Assembly: GCF_030253575.1 (NCBI RefSeq)
Contig: NC_080559.1
Location: forward strand, 8,026,501 to 8,090,500
Length of the DNA: 64,000 bases
DNA from: Rhododendron vialii
Lineage: Eukaryota > Streptophyta > Magnoliopsida > Ericales > Ericaceae
Reading direction: 5' to 3'
Part shown: positions 33,808 to 46,439 of the stretch, one piece after another
Position numbering within the stretch: the first letter of the stretch is position 1
Layout: each line of letters starts with the position of its first letter
The notes under the pieces: model-generated
What the model was told of the DNA's origin: nothing
Databases searched by the model: none
What the model saw: only the letters and a program-made list of their open reading frames with translations
Made by a program: the position numbers and the translations under genes

Positions 33808-36800
33808 ATTTGCCAAAAGTGGACTTTCCAAAAAATTTCGATGAAGACCCTGAAGGGAGGGTTTACAAATGCGAGAAAATCTTTGAATTTAATGCAATTG
33901 ATGAAACCCAGAAGGTCGAATTGGCCTCAATTCATCTTGAGGATAAAGCCCTTCAATGGTATCGTTGGTTTGAGAAAACCCACTTTCTTAATTCTTGGGC
34001 AAAATTTTCTAGTCTAGGGCCATAAAATCTAGGTTTGGTGATGGTTTGTGTGAAGATGTTATGGGTCAACTGACCAAATTGAGGCAATTAACCAGTGTTA
34101 AGTATACAAGAGAAATTTGAAGAATTAGCCAATAAAACCAGTGGATTGCCAATTTGCCAGAATTATTTTTCGTGAGTTGTTTCATTTAGTGGCCTTAAAG
34201 ATGAAATGGAAGGGGTGTTCAAATGTTCCAGCCCAAGAACAATTTTCCCAAGCTATGGGCTTGACTAGGTTGCAAGAAGAAACTTTTGAAGCTGTATCCA
34301 AGAAGAACAGATTTGTTCCTAGGTCTAACCCTCCACCCGCATCAACCATTTCATTACCGAGTTCTTCTTCCAAATTGACATAACAAAATGACTCCCAAGG
34401 AGTTAGAGGATAGAAGACAAAAAGGATTGTTTTATGGGTGCCATGAAAAATATTTTAGGGGCCATGTTTGCAAGAAGCAGCAACTATTTCTACTGGAAGC
34501 AAGAGGAAGATCATTTCAGGAGAGCCTACAAGACTTAGAACCAGATATTCAGGATCATGCTCAGGAGGAACTCCAAATTTCAGTCCATTCACTTTCTGGT
34601 GCTTTGTCGTGTAGAACTACGAGGATATAAGGGAAAGTAAAAAAGAATGTGGTTACCATTTTGATAAATTCAGGAAGCACCCACAACTTTTTGGATCCAG
34701 TTATGGCAAAAAGAACAGGGTGCCATATTCAGTTTACAGCCCCTCTAACAGTAGTGGTAGCTGATGGCACTAAGCTCCAAAGCAAAGCAGCAATTAAAGA
34801 CTTCCAATGGGTTATGTAGGGTACTACGTTCACGACTAATGTGAGACTGCTTCCTCTGGGCGGGTGTGACATGGTGTTGGGTGTTCAATGGCTTTCAACA
34901 TTGGGGCCTGTACTTTGGGGTTTCATAAACCTCAGAATGGACTTCACCGTTAACAATAAGAAGTATGTTTTGCGAGATGGGATTACTGTGGACTTGCAGC
35001 AAATAGACTTATAGACGGGGGCACAATGCAGCAACTTCTCAAGAAAAATCCACTAGGATTGGATTGGTGGCCCAGTTATTTAGTTTACAAAGTGCTCCAA
35101 CACAAGAGGTACCTTTTCTGATTTAGCAGCAATTTTATCTGATTTTGCTGATGTATTTGCTGAGCCTAAAGGCTTGCGGGCTTGCCCCCAAGTAGAAATC
35201 ATGACCATCACATTCCCCTCAAAGAAGACAGCCAACCCCCCAATATCAGGCCATTTAGATACCCTCACATCCAGAAAAACGAAATACAAAAAATTGTTAA
35301 GGAGATACTGGAATCTGGGATTATACAACATAGTGCAAGTCTCTTCTCTTCACCTGTGTTTTTGGTTAGAAGAAAGGTAGCACCTGGCGTATGTGCATCG
35401 ACTATAGATCTTTAAACAAGATCACTATCATAGACAAGTTTCCTATTCCTATCATTGATGAACTATTGGATGAGCTGCACAGGGCAACTTGTTTCTCTAA
35501 GTTGGACTTGCAATCGGGCTCCCATCAAATTCGCATGTACCCCCCTGATGGGGAAAAGAAAGCCTTCCCTACTCTTGGTTATGCCCTTTGGCTTGACTAA
35601 TGCACCTTCCACTTTCCAAAGTCTCATGAACGAGGTATTCAGGCCTTTCTTACGAAAATTTGTCTCTGTCTTCTTTGATGGCATTCTATTCTACAAAAAA
35701 ACATTGGAGTGAGCATTTAGTGCACTTACAACAAACTTTATCCAAACTTTGGCGACACAAACTCTTCGCTAAAATATCCAAATGTGCCTTTGGTAAAGAA
35801 AAGGTGGAGTATTTGTGGCATATCATAAGTGGGATGGGTGTTTCAGCTGATCCGGCTAAGATTGAAAGCAAGGCCACATGGCCAAAACCTCAAATACTCA
35901 AGGCATTAAGGGGATTCCTTGGACTCACTGGGTATTATAGAAGATTCATCACGGATTATGGTAAGATTAGCCACCCTTTGACTGACATGTTAAAAAAAGA
36001 TTCGTTCATTTGGACTGATGCAGCTGAGTCTTCTTTTATTCAACTCACATTGATTATGACTTCGACTCATGCCTTGGCACTGCCCAACCACAATGAAACT
36101 TTCATTTTGGAATGTGATGCCTCTGGAAAAGGTATTGGTGCTGTTCTCATGCAGGAAGGACAAGGAATGACCTTTTATAGTAAGGTTTTGTCTCCAAAAA
36201 ATTTGGGCCTTTCCACGTATGAAAAAGAGTTACTGGCAGTAGTTATGGCTGCGATTAAATGGCGACACTATCTTCTTGGCAGACATTTTAAAATAAGAAG
36301 AGACCATAACAGTTTGAAGTTTTTGTTGGAGCAAAGGATCACTACTCTTATGCAGCAAAAATGGATCACTAAGCTTATGTGTTTTGACTATGAAATCACC
36401 TATAAGAGTGGGAAAGATAATCGAGTCGCATCCAGACAAAATGAAGACCCTATTTTAATTAGTGCCGCCTTGGATAATGCAGTGGGTTCAGCAACTGCTT
36501 TTCTGTGGTGTTGTGCAATTGGGTGGGAGAATTACAAGCTAGTTGGCACAATGATGCCATTATTCAACAACTCATTACTGACCTTAAACAAAGTTCTACC
36601 AGTCATCCCCATTATGTTTGGCAGCATCAAATGCTATATTACAAATCTAGATTGGTGGGGGGTGATGTACCTCAGCTCAAGACCAAGCTTATTCGAGAAC
36701 ATCACAGTAGTCCCATGGGGAGACATTCTGGGGGAGAAAGAACGTACAAAAGACTAAAGCAATTTTATTTTTTTTGGAAAGGACTGAAGAAGGATGTTTG

Positions 36801-37952
36801 GACATTTGTTGCGGAATGTGATACCTGCCAAAAAAAATAAGAATGAGACTGTAGGAATGCCAGGTCTTCTCCAACCTTTGCCGGTTCCAACACAATTATG
36901 GAGTGATATCTCCATGGACTTCATAGAGGGGTTGCCAAATCAAAATCATAAATCTGTCATCTTTGCGGTGGTGGATCGCCTGAGCAAGTATGCACATTTT
37001 ATGGCTTTACAACACCCTTACACAGCTACTGCTGTTGCTCAAGTTTTCTTGGAGACTGTTTTTATACTCCATTGTATGCCTAGTACCACTGTTTCAGATC
37101 AATATCCCATCTTTACTAGTACTTTTTGGAAAGAGCTGTTCTGATTACAAGGTACTACACTATGTATGAGTTCCGCATACCATCCCCAATTTGATGGTCA
37201 GACTGAAGTTGTGAACAGGTGCATTGAGGGTATTTGCGACACATGTGTGGGGATAGGCCTACAACTTGGACCAACTGGTTACCAATGGCTGAGTGGTGGT
37301 ACAATACCACTTTTCATGTGTCTACTGGTGTGTCTCCGTATGAAGCTTCATATGGTCAAGCTCCTCCCTCTCACAAATACTATGCACCGGGAGGATCTGC
37401 TGTAGCTGCAGTAGATGCTATGGCCAGGGATAGAGATGTCATCATAAAGTTACTGAAGGAACATCTCAATCAGTCCCAGAACCGAATGAAGCAGTTGGTG
37501 GATCTGCGTCGCAGGGACAGAACCTTTGAAGTGGGGGATTGGGCGTATTTGAAGCTCCAACCTTTTAAGCAATCTTCTCTAGCCCTAGGAAAGAATGCCA
37601 ATCTTGCTCCTAAATTCTTTGGCCCTTTTCAAGTATTGCAGAAAATTGGCCTTGTGGCTTATCTTATAAATTGGATTTGCCCCCACTTCTAAAGTTCAGC
37701 CTGTTTTCCATGTTTTCCCTTCATAAAAAGAAGCTTGATGTTGATGTGGTGCCTCAGAACACTTTACCGTTGATAGGTCCTGATGGCCAACTACAGGTTG
37801 AACCAATTGCTATTCTGGATCGCAAGCTAGTTAACAAGCACAATAGACCCCACACCATGGTGTTGGTTCAGTGGTCTAACTCTATTCCCGAAGATGCAAC
37901 ATGGGAGTCTTGGTATGAACTCTCTCAGCAATTCCCTCGCTTTCAACCTTGA
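33808..37952 (+). pseudogene. Chromovirus gag-pol pseudogene
   Basis: Recognisable pieces in several frames: gag FDEDPEGRVYKCEKIFEF and ALQWYRWFEKTHFLNSW (33810-34015); a damaged zinc knuckle (C…H…C, near 34435-34475); protease with INSGSTHNFLDP, where the catalytic Asp reads Asn; RT pieces [13 protein letters not shown] (about 35500) and FFDGILFY where FFDD is expected (about 35670); RNase H LECDASGKGIGAVLMQ (about 36110); integrase CDTCQKK, MDFIEGLP and HPQFDGQTEVVNRC (36815-37215); FFGPFQV (about 37620) and a chromodomain with VLVQWSNSIPEDATWESW ending at 37952. Many frameshifts and stops make it non-functional. Confidence 0.9.
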
Positions 37953-37981
37953 GGACAAGGTTGGTCCCAAGGGTGTGGGAA

Positions 37982-38600
37982 TGATAGGTACAGGGCTGAA
38001 ATGTAATGAATAGTTGATGTAGGGGTTAATGTGTGAAATAGAAAGTGTATAACAGAATTAGTTGATTGTTTAGTTGGTGGGAAAGCTTGATTAGTTTGTT
38101 GCAAGGATCAACATTGTACATATTTTGAAGCATATCCAACAAGCGGGAGCGACTTTCATGGAGGTTGGATTGTGGTTGGCCTTCATGGCCACTTTCAGGG
38201 CCTTTGATGCTATATATAGGGGGAAACAGGGCAGGCCAAAGGCTCCACCGCCGGCCCTCCACACCTCAAATGAAATTTCTTTTATGGCTCCACACCTCAA
38301 CACTTTCATACTATCATCTACATTGAGTCATATACCTTTCAACGCACTTAAAGTTCCTGCAACTTTTGTTTCTTTTCTTTCAAAGCTTCTAATTCCGACA
38401 TTAGAGCTTGTAGTTAGTTGTTCTTTCTATCCCAACCATTGTGACTTTTATTCACGGAGATATTTGTACAATTGGTTCCCTACTTTGTTTCTATATCGTT
38501 GTTCACCGAATACGAAGTCCTTAACGAGTATGGCAACCAACAGACCTCATTTGTTATCTTTTCCAAGAGTTTCTACTCAATCTTTGATTAGAAGTTAGAA
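37982..38600 (+). repeat. 3' LTR of the chromovirus (right end uncertain)
   Basis: Follows the purine tract directly. A TATATATAGG motif at about 38210 is a likely LTR TATA box. The end could lie anywhere from about 38540 to 38620. Confidence 0.55.
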
Positions 38601-38880
38601 CCAGGGCCCTGGGGTCTTAAGTCACGTGTAGGCTACGACACAGCCTTGGCACACCCTTACTCACACACCCAGATACTTGAAAGGCACTGTTTCCAAGGCC
38701 CAATGCGTTTTCCAGGGAAACAGTATTCCACAGTTTAGCCCACATTTTAATGAGTCGAACTCTACCTTTTTCTGAATAGTTGTGTAAAGTTACGTAGGAT
38801 GTTCAAACTGCTTTCAGGTAGCTGTCTGTACTTCAGTTTTCCCTTAACATTTTTCATAAGTAATTTAAAGTGGTCATTGG
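38601..38880. other. Junction between the chromovirus and the CRTISO remnant
   Basis: No homology seen. It should contain the chromovirus end and intron-like CRTISO sequence. Confidence 0.3.
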
Positions 38881-38884
38881 TGTC

Positions 38885-41800
38885 CTCTGAAGCCTACTAT
38901 TTGCTGCGAAATGCTGGAGACATGGCACGGAAATTCATATAGGATCCTGAATTGTTGTCCTTCATAGTGCAGAGGTGGGTTGACATTATCTATTTTCCAG
39001 ACTGAAGATTTTTCCTATTCAAAAGCTTTTGGGTTCCAAACTATCCCATGTTGATCTCACACAAAGAAATTTGTCTGTGGCATTTGCAGTGTTTCATAGT
39101 GAGTACAGTTAATGCTGTACAGACACCAATGATAAATGCAAGCATGGTAATCTCCCTTTTTTTTGCATCTTGGTCCCCCTCTCTTTGTTCCATTTCTGTT
39201 TTTTCATATTATGTTTCCGTAGGTTCTCTGTGACAGGCATTTTGGGGGAATCAACTACACTGTTGGCGGGGTTGGTGGAATTGCCAAGCCCTTAGCAAAA
39301 GGTTTAGTTGATCAGGGCAGTGAAATACTTTACAAAGCAAATGTGACAAACATTATAATGGAAGGTGGAAAGGCTGTAAGTTTGTTCTTAGTGACGCCAA
39401 ATTATTTACTGTATTGATCACTCTGGAAAGAATAATTTTGTTCTCATGTTATTTTTTTGCAACAGGTGGGAGTGAGATTGTCTGATGGAAGAGAGTTCTT
39501 TTCCAAAACCATAGTATCAAATGCCACTAGATGGGATACTATTGGTTAGTTCTTCCATAACTTCCCGAACATTATTTCCAGTGTAGATGTCTGGCTATTT
39601 AAAAAACTTTGAGTGAGCAAGGTGCCAAATAGTTAGTATATTGTCCTTGTTAGGTTTTGGGGGTGATGGAGGGAGGGAGCTACTCCCCATTACGGCACCC
39701 ATTGTCACTGCAAACACCCCCAAGAACATAGCACAGACATACACGGGGAGAGGCAATTTTTTTGCTTTTACCATTTTCGTTCTTCTAGTGGAGACTTGCT
39801 GGAATTGATATTTTTTATTACAGGCAAGCTTTGAAAAGGAGAAGATCTTCCTAAAGAAGAACAAAATTTCCAAAAAATGTATGTCAAAGCACCCTCCTTT
39901 CTTTCCATTCACATGGGGGTTAAAGCTGAGATTTTGCTGCCAGATACGGATTGCCATCATTTTGTTCTTGAGGTACTTTTCGTCATAGAACGCATATGTT
40001 AGATGACCCCAGAGTGAATGATGAATGGCTGCCTGATGTATTTATGCTCTTTACTGTATTCCCTAATCATGTAGGATAACTGGACAAGTTTGGAGAAGCC
40101 GTATGGGAGCATATTTTTTAGCATTTCAACTATTCTTGATTCATCATTGGCTCCAAAAGGGCACCATATTCTTCACATATTTACAACTGCTTCCATGGAA
40201 GACTGGAAGGTAAACATAGTTTTAGATCTTGATTCCATTTTTCTAGTCTAGATCCCTCGCTCAGTATCTAGTAGGAAAATGAATAGTTCATTATACAAGT
40301 AATCTGGTTTTTAACCTGCCAGGGCATGTCTCAAGAGGACTATGAGGCAAAGAAAGAGCATGTGGCTGAGGACATAATTAGCAGATTGGAAAAGAAATTG
40401 TTTCCTGGGCTAAAATCTTCTATTGTTTTCAAGGACATACAAGTAGTACTGTCGTAATCGAAATCGTCTACTATTTTATACCTCTTTTTTTTCACAATAG
40501 AACTAGTGTTTGGAAGTTGGGCTTTGCTGAAATTTCCACACACAAAAAAAAAAAGAAAATGGAATTCAATTATTCAAAGCTGTGAACTCTTTTGGTTTAA
40601 ATTTGTTAGCCTGGCGATTCATCAATTTTAAACCAGGTGATCAGGTCGTAAAACCTTCTGCAGTATTGAAGTTTCCCAAATTACTTGTGATGTGGGGAAA
40701 AAGATTCTTGCTATTAAAATGATTGGTAATTATTTGCAGTCTTTTCTTTTGTTGTTTCTGTGATCATGCCTTTTCTTTTGTTGAACAATATTTTTATGGT
40801 ACTTGTAAATTAAGGTTTTGTGCCTCTCTCTCTCCCGCACCCACACCCACACACCCATTTCAAACCAGCACACACATTTAATGACTAAATGAAAATTCGC
40901 TCTTGGCTTTTACATGGACCTCCTTCTTAGGTGCTTGCTTTTTATTGGTGATCTTCATGTTCACATAAACCACCTAGCCATGCATTGCACAGGGCCAACA
41001 CTTGTGCTGTATGTTTATATCTGTATACACGAATTACTTCAAATTCCCCTCTTCTCTTTGACCTCTTGAATGGGTAAAAGTTAGAGTACAGAATTTCAGA
41101 GTTGTCATGACAGAATGCCTAAATTTTCGGAATTATCATAGGCTTTTTGATTGATTAATGAGTTTTTAACGATTGTTGATCATGCCAGGTGGGGACACTG
41201 AAGACACACAGGATGTACCTGGCTCGGGGTAATGGTACCTATGGACCGATGCCACACGGGAATCTTAAAGGCTTATTGGGAATGCCATTCAACACAACTG
41301 TGAGTTGAATGAAAAATTAGCTCTTCAAAGTAAATTAAGTACTGTTGTCAGAAACTTGGATAAGGGTATGGTATGGAATCTGTGTCCGGCATGTGTTGTT
41401 GGACATTTACCAAGCAATCATATTTTGTAATTCACATATACCATGATCCATGCATGGAACTCCTAGATGCGTGAAATGCACTATGACAACTACTAAATGC
41501 TGATTGTCCTAAGAAATAAAAGAACCATGTTGAGAATTATGGATAATTTGGTGTCCCCATACCAAGAATCTGATACTTAAGACACATATCCGCTACTGAA
41601 ATTCGTAACTGAGTCATGCAATATAGCAAATTCATATGGGTTAATAAATAGATGCTTGTAGCAGCATCAACATGCATAGTTGATTGATCATGTTACTATG
41701 AAACTTACAGGCTATTGATGGATTGTACTGTGTTGGAGATAGTTGCTTTCTGGGACAAGGTGTTATAGTAGTAGCATTCTCTGGAGTAATGTGTGCTCAT

Positions 41801-42246
41801 CGTGTAGCAGCTAACATGGTAAGCATGGTTTCTGAATCCTAACTTGTTATGGAATCTTGGTCATTAGGTGAAAATAAAGTCTGATCTTACATGACTTAGT
41901 TATTCTACAACTGTATTTGTTAATGATTCTGGTGCTTTGCTCATTATTGCGTGATTGGGTGGAGTTGTCTTCTTGGAAAAATTGTTATGGCACTGGCAAG
42001 ACCAAAACATTTCCAACTTCTTTTAAGCTGATGACAATGGTTTCCATACGCTTTCACATAGTGGATAATGTAAAAAGTTGGATCAACGCAATGCTCATTT
42101 GTTTCAACTTTGAATACTGCTTTTCATTTGACTGGAGGTTTTTTTTTTTTTTTCCTCATTCTTTTTTCTCAGGGATTGAGAAGAGTTCCCCCGTATTGGA
42201 TGCTGCTCTTCTTAGACTACTTGGTTGGTTAAGGACGTTGGCATAA
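38885..42246 (+). pseudogene. CRTISO: Carotenoid isomerase (CRTISO) pseudogene, 3' exons only
   Basis: CRTISO is a plastid FAD enzyme that isomerises prolycopene to all-trans-lycopene. Exons with GT/AG borders: about 38885-38974 (AYYLLRNAGDMARKFI, then stop TAG at 38940-38942, then a one-base loss near 38967), 39090-39146 (CFIVSTVNAVQTPMINASM), 39223-39375 ([19 protein letters not shown]), 39466-39544 ([15 protein letters not shown]), 39824-39972 (stop TGA at 39832-39834, then [17 protein letters not shown]), 40075-40209, 40323-40442, 41189-41299, 41711-41818 ([11 protein letters not shown]) and 42173-42246 (LLRLLGWLRTLA, stop). The N-terminal Rossmann fold and first exons are missing. Later exons are well conserved, so decay is fairly recent. 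Chromovirus sequence lies where the earlier exons should be. Confidence 0.9.
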
Positions 42247-43682
42247 CCGCATCTTCACTAATAGGAATGGAATATACAACATCTTCACATTGAAAGGATT
42301 TGCATCTGAATAGCAACATTCTCCTGTAAGTTAGAGGCATGAAGATTCATGATATATATTTCTCCTGTGTTGGTGTGGTGACTGTCAATTCCAAGTTGAA
42401 ATGTGCTGTAAAAGTGATTTTGGTAATTACAATACTGGGTTGTAGTTTTTTTTTTGATCGGTTCTTTTAATCGGCTCTGGAGTATTTTGAAGACTTTGGC
42501 TGTAATTATAGAAAATCCTTATGGTGTTATTTCTGGTATTAGTTCCTGGAAAGTCTTCCATCCTCCTCAATTTCTCTTTCTATTGATTATTTATTTTCAT
42601 TAAGTTGGAGATAAACAAGTACAAGTTTGTCGAAGTCCTCAAGGCAAGATGTATTTAGTTTCTGGTTTTGTGTTGTATATTACCTTTCTGGTTGCAAGTG
42701 CAGCTAGCGCTTCTACTCATAGTTTCCAAGCTTATGTGTATCAACTACTGGACTAGGTGAGTAGTTCACTTTTGCCGGCGTGAGCCAAACCCTAGTCAAC
42801 TGGAGGTACTCATTAGTATCTTTTTATTGTTCGAATGGGTAATAGGTCCGTTCCCAGCAATTTTATCTGCCTTTGACTGTTTTCTCTGTAGATTTCTCTC
42901 AAGTGACAGTGCAAAAATTATTTGAATAGACCATGGAAGATGACAACTGAGGTCATTACTTGAATTTTGTTTCTTGAGGATTCCTATTTTCGACTCTGAC
43001 CCTCCCACTCCAGTCATTGCCTTTCTTTTTGTTACTTTGAAAGTAGCTGCTTCAATTTTGCCTCTTGAATATGAGATATAACCTTTTAGTTCTCATAAAA
43101 AACGATCAAATCTTCTTCTAGAAATCCTAGCTATTTTTATTTCTTAGCATGATATTGGGAAATCATTGCTAATTAGTAATTACTCAAACAAGCATGAAAA
43201 GTATGCTTGCATATTCGTCACTTTAGTCTCCAGTAATTATGCCAATAATTATGGGGAGTTTTTTTTTGTTTTTTTCTCCAACGGTTGAGTCCTGAACCTT
43301 TCTTAGAATCAAGAACATTGACGGTTGATGCTCAAGGACGGGAATAAGGTAAAAAACATGGTAAGATATCAGTTGCAGTAGCACTGCTTCAACTGGAACC
43401 ACTAAATAGTATTCCTTCGTCCCTTATCTAGAGTCCAGTATTTCATTTTGAGTTGTCCCTTAATAAGTGTCCATTTTGTAAAGTTGGTGGATAAAAGTTG
43501 GTACATTATCTATTTTGTCCCTAAAAGTAGATTCCATTTTGAAAAGTTAATGAGTAAAAGTGTAATGACGATAGGCAAGTAGGGAAAATGAGTACTTCTT
43601 CCGTCTCTTTTTAAGTGTCCTGCTTCGTAATTCCAACTTATTAAAAAAATATCATCATTATACTTTTTACATCAATTTTTCT
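42247..43682. other. Intergenic; Stowaway-like repeat remnants near 43410-43640
   Basis: No gene. 43411-43570 repeats, in diverged form, the motifs of 8969-9135 ('ccttaataagt', 'gagtaaaagtgtaatgacg'), and a second 'cttccgtctctttttaag' motif follows at about 43597. Confidence 0.4.
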
Positions 43683-44339
43683 ATGGCAACGGGGTAGGGC
43701 GGGGCGGGTTTTTCCATACCCCGACCCGAAAATCATTACCCGCCCCCGCCCCGACCCCGACCGGGTTTTTTTTGGGTACCCCCGTCCCCGCCCCGTAAAA
43801 ATTAAAAAAATTAAAGTATAAGTAAAAAATTTAAAAAAAATGCAAAATAAGAATAAAAATTATCTAAAAAATAAAAGTTTTGAAATTATTTTTGTGTCTT
43901 TTGGTATCACGGTTTTATCTAAACTTTTAATTGGAATCAATATTTTAGATACTTCATTCTATTTCTTTATGTGTAGGATTTATTATAAATATTTGAAGAA
44001 AACTTTTTAAAAAATATTCTAAACACCAATAAATATCAATTTTTATTTCTTTTTTAAATTTAATTAGACTACTTGACAGTAAAGAGACATTGTTTTTTGG
44101 ATTAATGCTAAAAAAATGAAAAGACATGTATATAAATATATATACATATATAAATAAATACATATACATACATATATATATATATATATACACACACACG
44201 CCTGGTCGGGTAATTTCGCCCCGAACCCTACTTGATCGAACTCGGGCAGGTTTGAAAAATTTTACCCCGACCCGACACCCGAAAATGAGGTGAAAAACCC
44301 GCCTCATTCGGGGCGGGGCGGGTACGCTTGCCATCCCTA
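43681..44339. mobile_element. hAT-like MITE with (TAGGG)ATGGCAA ends
   Basis: The right end CTTGCCATCCCTA (to 44339) pairs with the left end TATGGCAAC (43682), which has lost its outer bases. Both flanks are GGGGCGGG/CCCGACCC-rich and inverted. The interior is AT-rich, with TA and CA microsatellites at about 44126-44200. Terminal sequence places it with 17148-18683. No clear target duplication. Confidence 0.48.
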
Positions 44340-44698
44340 AGGAGAAGTAAATACCATTGTAGCTGCCATCATCAATAGTCTCTCAAAACACTACGGCCAC
44401 CATGACAGCTTACTGCTGCCACTGCTACCAGGGCAACGCAACTACTCAACTGGTAGTGACTCCTATTAGGTAATGATGATCGACTTCCGTACTTCTCATC
44501 TGCTAGCACTGTGAAAAGCATTATACTACTACGCAATAGAACAATATGGATCACCTTCTCTAGTGGTTGTCTGCTCTCTCAAGGTCACCCGTGATATCCA
44601 GGGTAGTCCAAAGAAAGATGGTATATATTATCCCTGCCGCCCTAGAACCGCTATCACCATCACCGCTCCTTACAACATTGTGCCGTACTCCTACTTAT

Positions 44699-46434
44699 TG
44701 ATTGTTTCCGAAAAGTAACAATTGGCCTAGGAACAACGAGTAGTGCAGTTCTAGGCCTGATGCGGGCGTGCCAGGGCAGGATTGCTGCCCAAATATGTAT
44801 CAAGGCCTGGAAGCCTCAATCTGACTTCTAACTGGACGAAAGTGCACGGCCTAAGGGTGGAGACCGTGAGGAGGTTCGTGGTTTGCCTTTGCGGGCTAAG
44901 GACTTAAAATTTCCTAATCGTGTAAAAAATGAAAAGAAAGGTAGAGCAAGGCCTAAAAGAGAAATAAATGGACTTTATTAACGGTTTAACAAAGTCTGAT
45001 TACAAGGAAATGAAATAAAATCTAGGCTTGGCTAGATTGAGTACAAACTATTCTAGAAAGTAAAGGTAATTGAACGATAAGCCGTGGGTTTGTTTGGTCG
45101 GGGACCGAAAGATAAAAATAGTTAAAAGATAAATGAAATGAAATTTGGATAAGCCATGGGCTTTGATGGTCGTGGACCTTTGCCAAGGCCTTCAACTCTG
45201 GTATTTATAGGCAGACATTCCAGGTCTTGAGCTGTTCAAGCTGCTTCCACAGGCCTTCATGCATGGCTGCCAAGTGTCCCTTTTGAGCTCCTTCAAAATG
45301 CTCCAATGAGAGGCTATTCTTTGATAAAAACGTGCCCTTTACTCCAAGGAAATGGTAAAGGCCTGAAAAGCCCTTCTTTTCTGCATAAAACTTTGTAAAA
45401 GAGTAAAAGGAACTTCAGCATCCAGGCCTTTGAACTGCTTGTGAGCAGCTACTGCTTGACTGGACGTCTTTTGGGCCCACCAATGCTGAAGACCAAGGCT
45501 TCTTCAGGCCTTCCCACCATTTTATTGGTCCTTGCATCCCTTGTGGGCCCTTAAATCCTCTAATCTTAACCCCTTATGGAAGAAGAATCGAGAAACAAAG
45601 GCTCAGTCAGATCTGGGTGAGCTACTTGTGAGCAGCTTGCTTAGGTCTGCATGAATCAGTTACCAACAGCTCCAAGGGGCTGCATGTACTCCACCTGTCC
45701 TTGGTCTTGCTTTATGCTGAATGATGGGATCCACTCAGACTTTGAGCTGCTTGTAAGCAGCTTACCCAGGTCTGCCTAGCAAGAACATTCTAGGCCTTTG
45801 AGCTGCTTATGAGCTGCTTGGGATGTCTCCATGCATGGCTGCCACGTGTCCTTGGTCTGGTTGAGTTGCTTGCCTGCATGGATGCTTGTAAAAAAGGGAT
45901 ATTGGGGCCCACCAAGGCCAAAAACGTAGGCTTGGTTGAGCTGCTGGAGCAGCTTGCTAGGGAGAAGCTTCTAGGCCTTTGAGCTGCTTGTGAGCAGCTT
46001 GCTTACCAAGCATGACTAAGCAGCTTATGGCCTTCTTGACTTGGTCAGTTTTAGGCCTAAATAAATCCGAAAAACTGGGCCTAGACCTGAAAAACGAACC
46101 TTGGCCTTATTGGGCTAAATAGGCTTGAAAAACTAGTCCGGGCTTTGATTAGTTGGGCCGAGGCTTGAAAATGGGCCTAGATCTAAAAATCAATTTGGGC
46201 CTTGACTAATTAGGCCATGCTCCAAATATTAATGTGGCCTAATCAATTTTCAAACTCTCTCCTGCCTTTCCAAACTTAATTTGGCCTAATTGTGGCCACT
46301 TTAAATTCTTCCAAAGGCCCAATTCTGCAAGTGACCGATTTATAAGGCTTCTCAAGGCTTGAAACCATCATTCAAGGCCTTCTTTTAACCAATAAATTGA
46401 TTTTCTGAATTTTGACCAAAAATGGGTGTAAACA
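44699..46434. mobile_element. Solo LTR (1736 bp), target duplication CTTAT
   Basis: Starts TGATTGTTTCCG and ends ATGGGTGTAAACA (TG...CA), bounded by CTTAT at 44694-44698 and 46435-46439. The end resembles those of Tat/Ogre-type Gypsy LTRs, which is an inference. No coding capacity. The interior is unusually rich in AGGCCT and in repeated 'agctgcttgtgagcagct' palindromes. Confidence 0.72.
45210..46030. repeat. Dispersed palindromic subrepeat inside the solo LTR
   Basis: Variants of GAGCTGCTTGTGAGCAGCTT appear near 45434, 45618, 45741, 45797 and 45977, often preceded by 'aggcctttgagctg'. Each is itself an imperfect hairpin. Confidence 0.7.
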
Positions 46435-46439
46435 CTTAT

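Larger units (their letters stand above)
33795..38600 (+). mobile_element. Decayed Ty3/Gypsy chromovirus lacking its 5' end
   Basis: Plus-strand order gag, protease, RT, RNase H, integrase, chromodomain, purine tract, 3' LTR marks a chromovirus. No 5' LTR or primer site exists on the left: gag homology begins abruptly near 33800, straight after unrelated sequence. The 3' LTR starts TGATAGGTAC at 37982 after the purine tract AAGGGTGTGGGAA. The right end is not fixed, because there is no second LTR to compare; 38600 is an estimate. Confidence 0.82.

Noticed and set aside
38125..38598. 157-codon plus frame
   Set aside because: Lies within the chromovirus 3' LTR; no homology.
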